Of a stretch of 28,552 bases of DNA, positions 14,023 through 20,790 are shown one piece after another. Source of the stretch: a virus; IMG/VR virus record IMGVR_UViG_3300027522_000023, positions 1-28,552 of that record; one strand, written 5' to 3'. Positions within the stretch are counted from its first letter, which is position 1, and the number at the start of each line of letters is the position of its first letter. Below the pieces are notes generated by a model. That model was not told the DNA's origin, searched no databases, and was given only the letters and a program-made list of their open reading frames with translations. Position numbers and translations under genes: made by a program.

Positions 14023-14622
14023 TCAGTTCTCCAATCCAATGTCAATCATTCCGTGCAATTTCATAATTGCAGCTTCGCCCTGTTTGTAAGTGTAATCTTC
14101 TGGTGCAGTCAGCATATCACTAACACCATTATATGTGTCGCTATCAATTTTATCGTCTTTTTGCAAATCAGTAATTATTCTCATCTGACCTTCAGTCAAT
14201 AGCTTTGGTTTTTCCAATTCTCCGTTTGGCAAATCTTCACCGGCATATATATATAATCCTAAGCCGTGTAGACTAATTGCTTTAGTCAAACATCTCATTA
14301 TTGATGTATTAATTTCAAAAGCGTTTGGGTTTTTTACAGTATTGTTTCTATTGTCTAGAACTGGGTGAACTTGTGTCATTTCAATTTCTTCAGCAATAAC
14401 AGTCACTTTGACAAAGCAACCAGCTTCCGTTTTCTGATATGGTTGTTTGTTTCCTTCTGTACCCCATTCGTGTACTATCCAATAGGCATCGGGTGCAACT
14501 TTTTTCAATTCAGTTACAGCCCAAGCCCAAGATAAATATGTAAACTTTCCTTTTTTTTCAGCAAATGCAGATACATTTATTTCGTTTAGTTTTTGAAATA
14601 AACTTTTATTTTTTACAGGCAT
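14023..14622 (-). CDS. Single-strand annealing protein, Sak3/DUF1071-like
   Basis: This 199-residue protein carries the hallmarks of the Sak3/DUF1071 recombinase family. FTYLSWAWAVTELKK (residues about 27-41) is followed by MRCLTKAISLHGLGLYIYAG (109-128) and GEDLP. These Rad52-like phage proteins bind single-stranded DNA and anneal complementary strands. A DnaQ-like exonuclease, an SSB and NinG in the same operon make a plausible annealing-based recombination system. A strong GGGAGG site precedes the ATG, which overlaps the end of the 103-residue gene. Confidence 0.85.
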   Translation of the reverse strand: MPVKNKSLFQKLNEINVSAFAEKKGKFTYLSWAWAVTELKKVAPDAYWIVHEWGTEGNKQPYQKTEAGCFVKVTVIAEEIEMTQVHPVLDNRNNTVKNPNAFEINTSIMRCLTKAISLHGLGLYIYAGEDLPNGELEKPKLLTEGQMRIITDLQKDDKIDSDTYNGVSDMLTAPEDYTYKQGEAAIMKLHGMIDIGLEN

Positions 14623-14924
14623 TTTTTTTCCTCCCTGTTTAGTTTTACAATTTTAATAGTAGATTCAACAATATCTGTAATACTATCTACTGATTTATAA
14701 TCGTATTGATTTGTTCTTTTGTTTAGTTTCATTGGCAACGTACATCTGTGAGCGTGGTTTAAAGCCCAACTGTCGCCATTTTTTATGATCTTATGAATAA
14801 GTTCGTCAATAGTATCGCCTAAAACAATACGACCTTTATTACCGTAAGGTGTGTCGCATTCTATACTCGCAACGTATGTGACGTTATCCAATTTGTAAAC
14901 TTTTGTGAAATATTTCCGAGGCAA
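14613..14924 (-). CDS. Hypothetical early protein with unusual start, 103 aa
   Basis: This frame begins most plausibly at a TTG (14924; MPRKYFTKVYKLDN) with no Shine-Dalgarno. An in-frame stop lies just upstream, and no ATG occurs before residue 65. The body (VTYVASIECDTPYG, then IVLGDTIDELIHKIIKNG) looks alpha/beta. Function is unknown. Its start codon lies in one arm of a large inverted-repeat/pseudoknot RNA element, so translation may be controlled by RNA structure. It overlaps the annealing-protein gene by 10 bases. Confidence 0.55.
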   Translation of the reverse strand: MPRKYFTKVYKLDNVTYVASIECDTPYGNKGRIVLGDTIDELIHKIIKNGDSWALNHAHRCTLPMKLNKRTNQYDYKSVDSITDIVESTIKIVKLNREEKKCL

Positions 14925-15004
14925 AATCAGAGCTTAAACCGACCACAGACAGAAATCTGTTGTGTGAATGCCTCGGTAAATTATTAGATTGAATCGGTTT
15001 AAGC
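14916..15004 (-). ncRNA. Pseudoknot-like cis RNA element over the start of the 103-aa gene
   Basis: Two perfect inverted repeats cross each other. Stem A is ccgaggca (14916-14923) with tgcctcgg (14969-14976); stem B is gcttaaaccga (14932-14942) with tcggtttaagc (14994-15004). A hairpin (about 14944-14964, ACAGA/TCTGT core) sits between the arms. Order A-B-hairpin-A'-B' is pseudoknot topology, or two mutually exclusive folds. On the minus strand it lies between the HTH gene and a gene whose TTG start is embedded in stem A. No known riboswitch family is recognised. Confidence 0.55.
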
Positions 15005-15018
15005 ATTGCAAATAGTAA

Positions 15019-15189
15019 CTAATTAATTACCTTAATTCCAAACACTTTTTTAATTAGCAGTAAAACGGCTTTTGAAGGATTACGCAAACCTTGCTCCCAA
15101 GATTCAACAGTACGTCCAGATACACCAAGTTTATTGCCAAACTTGACAGTATTTAAGCCAAGCTTATGTCTAATCTTTTGTATGCTCAT
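15019..15189 (-). CDS. Small XRE/Cro-type HTH protein, 56 aa
   Basis: The ATG at 15189 overlaps the previous stop (TAATG). The product reads MSIQKIRHKLGLNTVKFGNK, then LGVSGRTVESWEQGLRNPSK and a short helix. FGNKLGVSGRTVESWEQGLRN is the classic Cro/CI helix-turn-helix (residues about 17-37). At 56 residues it is a minimal DNA-binding module. It probably represses or tunes the early promoter upstream. No integrase is present, so a lysogeny switch is not supported. Confidence 0.8.
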   Translation of the reverse strand: MSIQKIRHKLGLNTVKFGNKLGVSGRTVESWEQGLRNPSKAVLLLIKKVFGIKVIN

Positions 15190-15374
15190 TATTTGTACTC
15201 CTCTGTTGATAATATAATTACTTTATTAATAGAGCCTAAATCTTCATCAGCGGAAGCATCGTCCCATTCTGATCCTCTCGCAAGTTTTTTTGCTTCTATT
15301 TTGTTGGGAGCATCTATATAATATGTTTTTGCAACTTCGTGTAATTCAATAACTTCTACTGTATAAGACTTCAT
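15189..15374 (-). CDS. Small early protein, DpnD/PcfM-like style, 61 aa
   Basis: The protein reads MKSYTVEVIELHEVAKTYYI, then DAPNKIEAKKLARGSEWDDA. This pattern of alternating beta strand and an EA-containing helix resembles the DpnD/PcfM-like small phage family, but the match is by eye and weak. It is an early gene between the 80-residue gene and the HTH gene, and overlaps the HTH start by one base. Confidence 0.55.
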   Translation of the reverse strand: MKSYTVEVIELHEVAKTYYIDAPNKIEAKKLARGSEWDDASADEDLGSINKVIILSTEEYK

Positions 15375-15616
15375 TATTTGTTCTCCCTAACAATTTGCAA
15401 TGTTTCAAGAATAGTAAACTTCTGATCATTTCCCATCTTTTTGCTTTCAAGTTCTTTTAATGCTTCAAATCTTGAATTAAAAGTTCCAAAAGTCTCCATC
15501 GTAAATGTTTCTCTTGTTGAAATATCTATTCCGTGTGCGGAATTTCGGGCATCAACCATTACATTGGATTCCGTTAAAAAACACAATACAAACTGTTTTT
15601 TTATTTTATGTTTCAT
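15374..15616 (-). CDS. Hypothetical first early gene, 80 aa
   Basis: The protein begins MKHKIKKQFVLCFLTESNVM with a good AGGTGA site upstream of the ATG. It appears alpha/beta with a C-terminal helix region (FEALKELESKK). No domain is recognised. As the first gene after the candidate early promoter it may be a host-takeover or regulatory protein, but this is inferred from position only. Confidence 0.55.
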   Translation of the reverse strand: MKHKIKKQFVLCFLTESNVMVDARNSAHGIDISTRETFTMETFGTFNSRFEALKELESKKMGNDQKFTILETLQIVRENK

Positions 15617-15763
15617 TTCATCACCTATTTGTTATTTATTGTTTCTCATTACGTAATTAATGTATGCTACATTGTAGTATTGACGCAAGTAAATAATAAA
15701 ATAAATTATATTAGACGAGAAAGCCGTTAAAAGTTTAGGTGTCTGTTTATACTAATAAAGCAA
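15617..15763 (-). promoter_or_regulatory. Early promoter region with palindromic operator candidates
   Basis: Two minus-strand promoter candidates lie here. TTGCGT (15688-15683) is followed after 18 bases by TACATT (15664-15659); the palindrome CTACATTGTAG (15667-15677) lies in its spacer and ATTACGTAAT (15648-15657) just downstream. A perfect TATAAT (15710-15705) has only a weak -35. The palindromes suit binding by a repressor such as the nearby HTH protein. The 200-base gap before 15818 holds this region and a terminator. Confidence 0.45.
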
Positions 15764-15796
15764 AAAAGCTCCACATCGCTTGAATATAGAGCTTTT
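15764..15796 (-). terminator. Hairpin terminator after the tail/lysis operon
   Basis: A perfect 8-bp inverted repeat (AAAAGCTC / GAGCTTTT) with a 17-base loop lies 22 bases after the stop of the last late gene. On the minus strand it ends in TTTTTT then GC. The long loop weakens it, and the U-run shares bases with the stem. It separates the late genes from the early promoter. Confidence 0.6.
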
Positions 15797-15818
15797 GGAA
15801 GTATGTCTGGGTGTGTGG

Positions 15819-16130
15819 TTAGCTTTTGCCGTTCGCACGTCCTTTTAAATATGATATTCCATCTGTTGTGTTGTTTAATTCTTTTATAATGTCATTACGA
15901 TAATTTCTGGTTGTTTCGTCTGATCTATTTAATCTATCTATTAATTTTATAGTAATATCAAAAGTCGAACGTACATTTCCTTCAATTTTTGCAATGGCTT
16001 GACGTATCTGATCTAAGTCTTGATTCTGTAGATTTTGGCTTTTAATTAAGTTCATAATCATATAAGCAAACAAAGCACAGACTAGACCAATTGTTCCATA
16101 TTCAGCGTAAACTTTAAGCATTGGACTCAT
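15819..16130 (-). CDS. Small membrane protein with C-terminal coiled coil, 103 aa
   Basis: The protein has one N-terminal membrane helix (residues about 10-29, EYGTIGLVCALFAYMIMNLI) and a long soluble helical tail (SQNLQNQDLDQIRQAIAKIE and onward). This layout resembles BhlA/holin-like or phage-encoded membrane anchors. It is the last gene of the late operon, in a chain of membrane proteins, with its start overlapping the previous stop (ATGA). A holin or spanin-associated role is possible but not proven. Confidence 0.6.
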   Translation of the reverse strand: MSPMLKVYAEYGTIGLVCALFAYMIMNLIKSQNLQNQDLDQIRQAIAKIEGNVRSTFDITIKLIDRLNRSDETTRNYRNDIIKELNNTTDGISYLKGRANGKS

Positions 16131-16357
16131 TTAATGTTTGTCCTTTTAGCAAGGCTGTCTAGTTCCATATTAATCGTTCTAAGGAGTGAATCGACTTCAA
16201 ACATTTGATAATGGATTTCTTCTAAGTCTTTATTATAGCCACCAATAAAAATATCATCTTCACAAGCAACTTGTAACAATAAAATTATAATTAAAGCAAA
16301 CCCAACAACCGACCACCAACTTAAATGTAATATTCTAAAAAACTTTTTATCAGTCAT
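16127..16357 (-). CDS. Membrane-anchored small coiled-coil protein, 76 aa (inner spanin-like layout)
   Basis: An N-terminal basic tip precedes a strong membrane helix (residues about 13-31, SWWSVVGFALIIILLLQVA), then C32 and a periplasmic coiled coil (YNKDLEEIHYQMFEVDSLLR and onward). It could be an inner-membrane spanin-like protein, or a lipoprotein with a non-canonical lipobox. It overlaps the thioredoxin-like gene and the 103-residue gene. Confidence 0.55.
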   Translation of the reverse strand: MTDKKFFRILHLSWWSVVGFALIIILLLQVACEDDIFIGGYNKDLEEIHYQMFEVDSLLRTINMELDSLAKRTNIK

Positions 16358-16734
16358 TATTTTTTATTCACTATTTTATTTATTGCTCGTGCAACTTCTT
16401 CTGTACTCAAATCAAGATTGCCATCAAAATTTGCTTTCCATACTTTTACTTTTTTACCATCTTTGAACAAAACTACGCTTGGAAAATTTCTTAGTCTTAG
16501 CTTTCGGATAGTCTGAGGAACATTTTTTGAAGATATTATCATCATTTGCGTTCCCATATGTGCCGTGTCTCCTTGCAAAATAAACTTGCCTTGATAAAAA
16601 TTTTGTTTAGAATCTTGTGACCATTCAGCCGTATATCGAACTAACCATAATCCTTCATAAATAGCTCCATAGTGATTTGCATCAGTTACTTGTTGCTGAC
16701 CAAACATTAAAGATATTAAAAGTAATAATCTCAT
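16357..16734 (-). CDS. Secreted thioredoxin-fold protein lacking the CxxC motif
   Basis: An N-terminal signal peptide (MRLLLLISLMFG) is followed by a thioredoxin-like domain: the beta strand WLVRYTAEW (30-38), then SQDS (39-42) where thioredoxin has CGPC, and later LRNFPSVVLFKDGKKV (81-96) with the cis-proline loop (P85). The whole protein has no cysteine. It is therefore not an oxidoreductase of the usual type and more likely a binding, chaperone or immunity module in the periplasm. It overlaps its neighbours by a stop/start (ATGA and TAATG). Confidence 0.75.
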   Translation of the reverse strand: MRLLLLISLMFGQQQVTDANHYGAIYEGLWLVRYTAEWSQDSKQNFYQGKFILQGDTAHMGTQMMIISSKNVPQTIRKLRLRNFPSVVLFKDGKKVKVWKANFDGNLDLSTEEVARAINKIVNKK

Positions 16735-17081
16735 TTTATTTTAATCCTTAAATCAAGCACTTGTCTGCTTAAATCAGATAGCTCTTCTTTTAATTCATCA
16801 GTTAATTCGAATAAATCATCAACATCTTCTTGTAATGCTCCTACTTGGGATTTGTATTGTTCATAAGATGCCGGGTGATTGTAGCCTTGTGGCTTACTTG
16901 GGTATTCACTTTCATATAAAGACTCTAAAGTTGGCAATTCTTTAGCTTCTTGAATGTCGGCTTGAAGAGCATACCACATTCCAATTAGACTAGCAAGACC
17001 TGTACCACCGGCAATCATAGTCTGTAGAGACAAAGTAAATTTTGACCCTAATATTTTTTCTTCGCTTATTTCCTTAGCCAT
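16731..17081 (-). CDS. Membrane protein with C-terminal coiled coil, 116 aa
   Basis: The protein starts MAKEISEEKILGSKFTLSLQ, then has a membrane helix (residues about 20-39, QTMIAGGTGLASLIGMWYAL). A Pro-containing linker and an extended coiled coil at the C-terminus follow (residues about 77-116, including ALQEDVDDLFELTDELKEEL). Spanin-like or holin-partner roles fit the layout and position but are not established. It starts at the stop of the lipoprotein gene (TAATG). Confidence 0.6.
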   Translation of the reverse strand: MAKEISEEKILGSKFTLSLQTMIAGGTGLASLIGMWYALQADIQEAKELPTLESLYESEYPSKPQGYNHPASYEQYKSQVGALQEDVDDLFELTDELKEELSDLSRQVLDLRIKIK

Positions 17082-17284
17082 TAATTTTTTCCACTATATA
17101 TTATATTCGGTTTTTTAATTTCTATTTTTTCCATCATTCCGTGTCTAACGCACCAATGCTTACTCCCGCTATGTATGTCATCTGATAAATAAATATGAGT
17201 AATTTTTTTATTGTCTAGTATATGATTATGCATAGTATTTGGAACGCAAGACATTAAAAATAGTAATGGTAAATATTTTATCAA
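17081..17284 (-). CDS. Small lipoprotein, 67 aa (outer spanin candidate)
   Basis: A TTG start overlapping the previous stop gives MIKYLPLLFLMSC, with an apparent lipobox LMSC (lipidated C13). The mature part includes HWCVRHGMM (about 43-51) and is basic. Short phage lipoproteins can be outer-membrane spanins or exclusion/surface proteins. The next genes encode inner-membrane coiled-coil proteins, so a spanin pair is plausible; the C-terminal part is not proline-rich, which argues against a typical Rz1. Confidence 0.6.
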   Translation of the reverse strand: MIKYLPLLFLMSCVPNTMHNHILDNKKITHIYLSDDIHSGSKHWCVRHGMMEKIEIKKPNIIYSGKN

Positions 17285-18312
17285 AATTCTTCCTCTACTG
17301 TTAAAGATACATTATAAATTTCTGGTGCAACTTGTGTCATATCTAAAGAATTATTTGCAAATCGACCAAATATATGCTCTGATTCCGCATTGTCACCTTC
17401 TGAGGCTTTGTCAATCGAAAAAATAAACGGCAAGTGATTGCCATTTGTTTTATTCCATACGTCAGAAATAAAGTTGTCATCAACAGCAATAGCATCGTAC
17501 TGGTCTGGCATTAATTGCGTATTGCTTAAAAAACTATACTTCATATCGTAAATAATTCGCCCACCATACATAGAATATTGATTAGAAGAATTTGTAAAGG
17601 GTGATTTAGACGTTGAAGTTGCTGTTCTTCCTATTGTTTTTAAATTGCTAAATCGCTGCCCTCCGTGTGATTCTTGCAAGTCATTTAATCTATTGTATGA
17701 AATCATTCTTGTAATATCAAGGTCTGGAGCGTGTGGCATATCAAAGTATTCACCAAGCATAATTGAACCGACAAATAAATCAGTTGATCCGAAAGTATTT
17801 GAAGAATTTCCTTCAAATTGTATTCCCCAAAATTGAAATGCTTGTTCTGCAAACCTAACAATTGTACTGCCGTCTTCTCCCGGTGTAATAATACTTGAAC
17901 TTATTGCATCTGCATTAGTTACTTCAACGGGTGTATCCATTGCTGTTGCACTTCCCATATTGACTGCTTGTACGTGAGCTAATGTATTACTTCCTTTAAC
18001 CAATACTTTTGCATCAGCAGTTTGCATATTGTGATTTAAAATTGCAATAAAAGATTTTTTATTTGCGGTACTTTGTGTATCTATTGTAATAACAACGTGA
18101 CCATCTGGATCAGCACTTGTATCAAAAGTTACTTTGTTTAAAGGTCTTAAATCGAACAACTCCGCTGCTGACCCTGTTGTAAATGTCCCCATATATCCAT
18201 TCCCGGCATTAGTGTCTGTTACTGCAAACTCAGTTGCTGCCACACCTCTTGATAATAAATAACTTATTTCATCCACATAAAATCGTGGTGTTCCTATGTT
18301 CATATTTGCCAT
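17281..18312 (-). CDS. Tail structural protein, 343 aa
   Basis: This protein is rich in Thr, Asn, Ser and Asp with predicted beta strands throughout (MANMNIGTPRFYVDEISYLL at the start and a YNVSLTVEEEF end). No enzyme motif is seen. It follows the large tail hub gene and begins right after its stop (TAA ATG). A tail tip, baseplate periphery or receptor-contact role is likely from position; specific identity is unknown. Confidence 0.65.
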   Translation of the reverse strand: MANMNIGTPRFYVDEISYLLSRGVAATEFAVTDTNAGNGYMGTFTTGSAAELFDLRPLNKVTFDTSADPDGHVVITIDTQSTANKKSFIAILNHNMQTADAKVLVKGSNTLAHVQAVNMGSATAMDTPVEVTNADAISSSIITPGEDGSTIVRFAEQAFQFWGIQFEGNSSNTFGSTDLFVGSIMLGEYFDMPHAPDLDITRMISYNRLNDLQESHGGQRFSNLKTIGRTATSTSKSPFTNSSNQYSMYGGRIIYDMKYSFLSNTQLMPDQYDAIAVDDNFISDVWNKTNGNHLPFIFSIDKASEGDNAESEHIFGRFANNSLDMTQVAPEIYNVSLTVEEEF

Positions 18313-20790
18313 TTAAGAAACCTTTATTGCTTTGATTGAACAGCCTGTTATTGATTTACTAATATCTGATATAATAAAATATCCAGACATTGCAGCACCG
18401 TATAATTCTAAATTACTATTCCAATTACTAAAATCTATTATATCACCAATTTCAAGGTGATTGTATTTAGGTCGTACACAATTAAATTCAACTATATCTT
18501 TTCTGCCTTTCATAATATGAATGTATGCTTCAGCTAATTTAGTTGCTGTCGTTGAATCAAGTATTTCATTGGCATCTAATTCGTATTGCATTGTTTGATT
18601 AAAACCGTTTACTGTCGTGCCTTGTGAAGTTGAATCAGTTGCCGTTGCTTCAGATTTGTTTTGATTTGCTCCGTAACTATGATTGTAATTAACTAATACA
18701 GAATTTTTCACAGAAGCTAAAGGTGTTTTACCAATTTTATTTAATGTCATATCATTATAATCAATTGTTTGATCAGAAGCTGAATAGTCGTCAGTTCTTC
18801 TTAATGTTTTTATTTTAAATTTACCATCTCCACCAATAAATACGTATGAAAAACACAGTCTCCCAAGTCTTTCAAGCATATCTTTTGAATCAATAAATTT
18901 ATATTGAGAAAATGCAAACTTAATATCTGCAATAGCATCTTCATATATATCTTTTAAAAATCCATTGGTTGTATTTCCAGAAGTGTCAAAAGTAGCGTGA
19001 TCAATTTCATCTGAAGTTAGTCCACCAATAACATAGCCTTCTCCACTTGCCATAATGTTCGCACTAATACTTAAAGTTGTTCCGCTGTCTCTAGCAGTAA
19101 CCATTGCAGTCGTTTTGTCTTTGATGTTGTATAAAGTTTGTCCTACAACTGAAGTTAAAAAAGCAGCGTTTGAATCAACTAATTTATTTGAAGTTGTGCT
19201 TGTTCCAGAGCCGGTATATATAGGACCTAATTCAGATCGTAAAATACTTTCTATAATAAATATAGGGTTTTCAATCAAAGCATTTGCGTTATATCCTTGA
19301 TTCCTTGAATCTGCATCAATGTATGCTCCGTATTGCCTACCCTTGCCAGAATAATATACATAATCAATTTCTGAAGGTGTCAAGTTGGTTTTTGTTCTGT
19401 ATTGTGTGACATAAGCTTCGCCACCACTATAGACTTTATCTTTATTTAATCCTAAGTGTCTAGGCACTAACTGCTCGTATTCTTCTTCAATGCTGTGTGA
19501 ATCAATCCCTTCAATTGTAAAATTAACAATTGCAGCAGATTGATATATTTGTGCAGATTCATTTGCATCTGTTGATATTAAAGTAAATTTTAAATCGCCT
19601 TCAAAATCCCAAGTTGCTGTTTTACCACTATAAAGTGAAGCAATATTTTCAGTAGTTTCGGAATCTGAGGTGATATTATCCATATCAATATTTGCCGAAC
19701 CTACCGTAAATCTAAAAGATTCATTATTTTCATCATCTAAATCGGTAACCGTTCCCCATTGGACTAAAGCCAACAATCCTGTGAATGTGCCTAATTTATT
19801 TACTTTCGGCAGAGCATAAGTCATTGTTGCAGTAGAATTGCCTGTAGTAGCTCCATTTGCAACCCAAGTTGCAACATCTGAAAAATCCCCATCGCTAATT
19901 CTTTCTTGATCAGATACTGAACTGTTGCCACTTCCCGAAGCCGCTGCAAGGTTTGATGTGCTAATAGGAAGATAAAGAGAAGCGGTACTTCCTTTGTATT
20001 CTAATATTGGATTTGCAGTAATTACGTTAGTCCCCGTAAGCGTTGGATAAAATCCGTCTTTATAAAAATAAACATTTTCAGCATCCATTGTATTAACTGC
20101 TTGTGTATCAGCTTTTGCAAGTGTTCCCGCTTCTTGTACGTCCCAAGCATCCGTGACAATAGCCGGGAAAGCACTTTTATAAAAATTATAATATTTATCA
20201 AAATGCGAAGTCGGAATTGTTCCAACATCTCCTTTTTCATAAAAGTCTCCGTACGCAATCGGGATAGGTTTCCCAATGTTTTTAGTTGGTGCATTTGTAT
20301 AGGTAGAAGAATCAACTGTATTTGACGGTATTCTTTTATGATACTTTGAAGAATTATCTAATAATGTAAGCGTTGTATTGTTTTCATCATAAGATATTTC
20401 ACCAGAGATAACACCAGAAGCAATCATTCTTGCAGCCGTGTCTAATGTAGTTGTGTTGTTGGCATTCAAAAATAATTCCCACTTACGATTCGCAAAATTA
20501 TTAGCAGCAAGTAAATCTGAAAATCTACCGCCTTTAATAGATTTCGCAGTATTTATAAGCGTAACACTCATATTGCCTGTTGATGTTGTAAAATTAAAGA
20601 AGTCTAATGATTGCGTATAGTTTCCAAAACTTGCAACAATGCCATAATATATATCTGTGCCGTCTTGTCTATGTCTATCACTTACACCAATAAAAGCAGA
20701 TTCATCATTATAATACAATTTAAGAACATAAAATGCGGTAGTATTGGAATTGGCTAAAGCACTTGTTAAAGCTGTATCAAAGGTTAGCAA
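18313..20790 (-). CDS. Tail hub / distal tail protein
   Basis: At 825 residues this is the largest gene in the window, encoded directly after the tape measure. Its C-terminal third (KIKTLRRTDDYSASD, then VEFNCVRPKYNHLEIGDII, and a terminal SGYFIISDISKSITGCSIKA) resembles the late beta domains of tail hub proteins. The N-terminal part (MLTFDTALTSALANSN; AFYVLKLYYNDESAFIG) resembles distal tail domains. It likely closes the tail tube and carries adhesion parts. Translation starts at a TTG with GAGG about 10 bases upstream. It could combine distal-tail and hub roles. Confidence 0.75.
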   Translation of the reverse strand: MLTFDTALTSALANSNTTAFYVLKLYYNDESAFIGVSDRHRQDGTDIYYGIVASFGNYTQSLDFFNFTTSTGNMSVTLINTAKSIKGGRFSDLLAANNFANRKWELFLNANNTTTLDTAARMIASGVISGEISYDENNTTLTLLDNSSKYHKRIPSNTVDSSTYTNAPTKNIGKPIPIAYGDFYEKGDVGTIPTSHFDKYYNFYKSAFPAIVTDAWDVQEAGTLAKADTQAVNTMDAENVYFYKDGFYPTLTGTNVITANPILEYKGSTASLYLPISTSNLAAASGSGNSSVSDQERISDGDFSDVATWVANGATTGNSTATMTYALPKVNKLGTFTGLLALVQWGTVTDLDDENNESFRFTVGSANIDMDNITSDSETTENIASLYSGKTATWDFEGDLKFTLISTDANESAQIYQSAAIVNFTIEGIDSHSIEEEYEQLVPRHLGLNKDKVYSGGEAYVTQYRTKTNLTPSEIDYVYYSGKGRQYGAYIDADSRNQGYNANALIENPIFIIESILRSELGPIYTGSGTSTTSNKLVDSNAAFLTSVVGQTLYNIKDKTTAMVTARDSGTTLSISANIMASGEGYVIGGLTSDEIDHATFDTSGNTTNGFLKDIYEDAIADIKFAFSQYKFIDSKDMLERLGRLCFSYVFIGGDGKFKIKTLRRTDDYSASDQTIDYNDMTLNKIGKTPLASVKNSVLVNYNHSYGANQNKSEATATDSTSQGTTVNGFNQTMQYELDANEILDSTTATKLAEAYIHIMKGRKDIVEFNCVRPKYNHLEIGDIIDFSNWNSNLELYGAAMSGYFIISDISKSITGCSIKAIKVS

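Noticed and set aside
13839-14045. 68-residue minus-strand frame overlapping the 91-residue coiled-coil gene
   Set aside because: The 91-residue frame starts three bases after the preceding stop with a ribosome site and fills the interval exactly; the alternative has no ribosome site and ends inside it.
14613-14640. A second A-run (eight A) at the end of the 103-aa gene, in -1 frame with the annealing protein, preceded by GGGAGG
   Set aside because: The annealing protein has its own ATG with a strong Shine-Dalgarno at proper spacing, so ordinary initiation or re-initiation explains it. The frameshift signal may be accidental.
14916-15004. tRNA or tmRNA-like folding of the inverted repeat region
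   Set aside because: The 11-bp outer stem, absence of a TpsiC arm and the crossing arms do not fit a cloverleaf.
15019-15189. Lysogeny repressor interpretation for the HTH protein
   Set aside because: No integrase, excisionase or attachment site is visible and the protein is a minimal DNA-binding module; an early-gene regulator fits better.
15681-15712. Plus-strand promoter-like TTGACG near 15680 with an AT-rich stretch downstream
   Set aside because: No plus-strand gene exists to be driven, the spacing to the TATATT box is about 21 bases, and AT-rich DNA gives frequent false matches.
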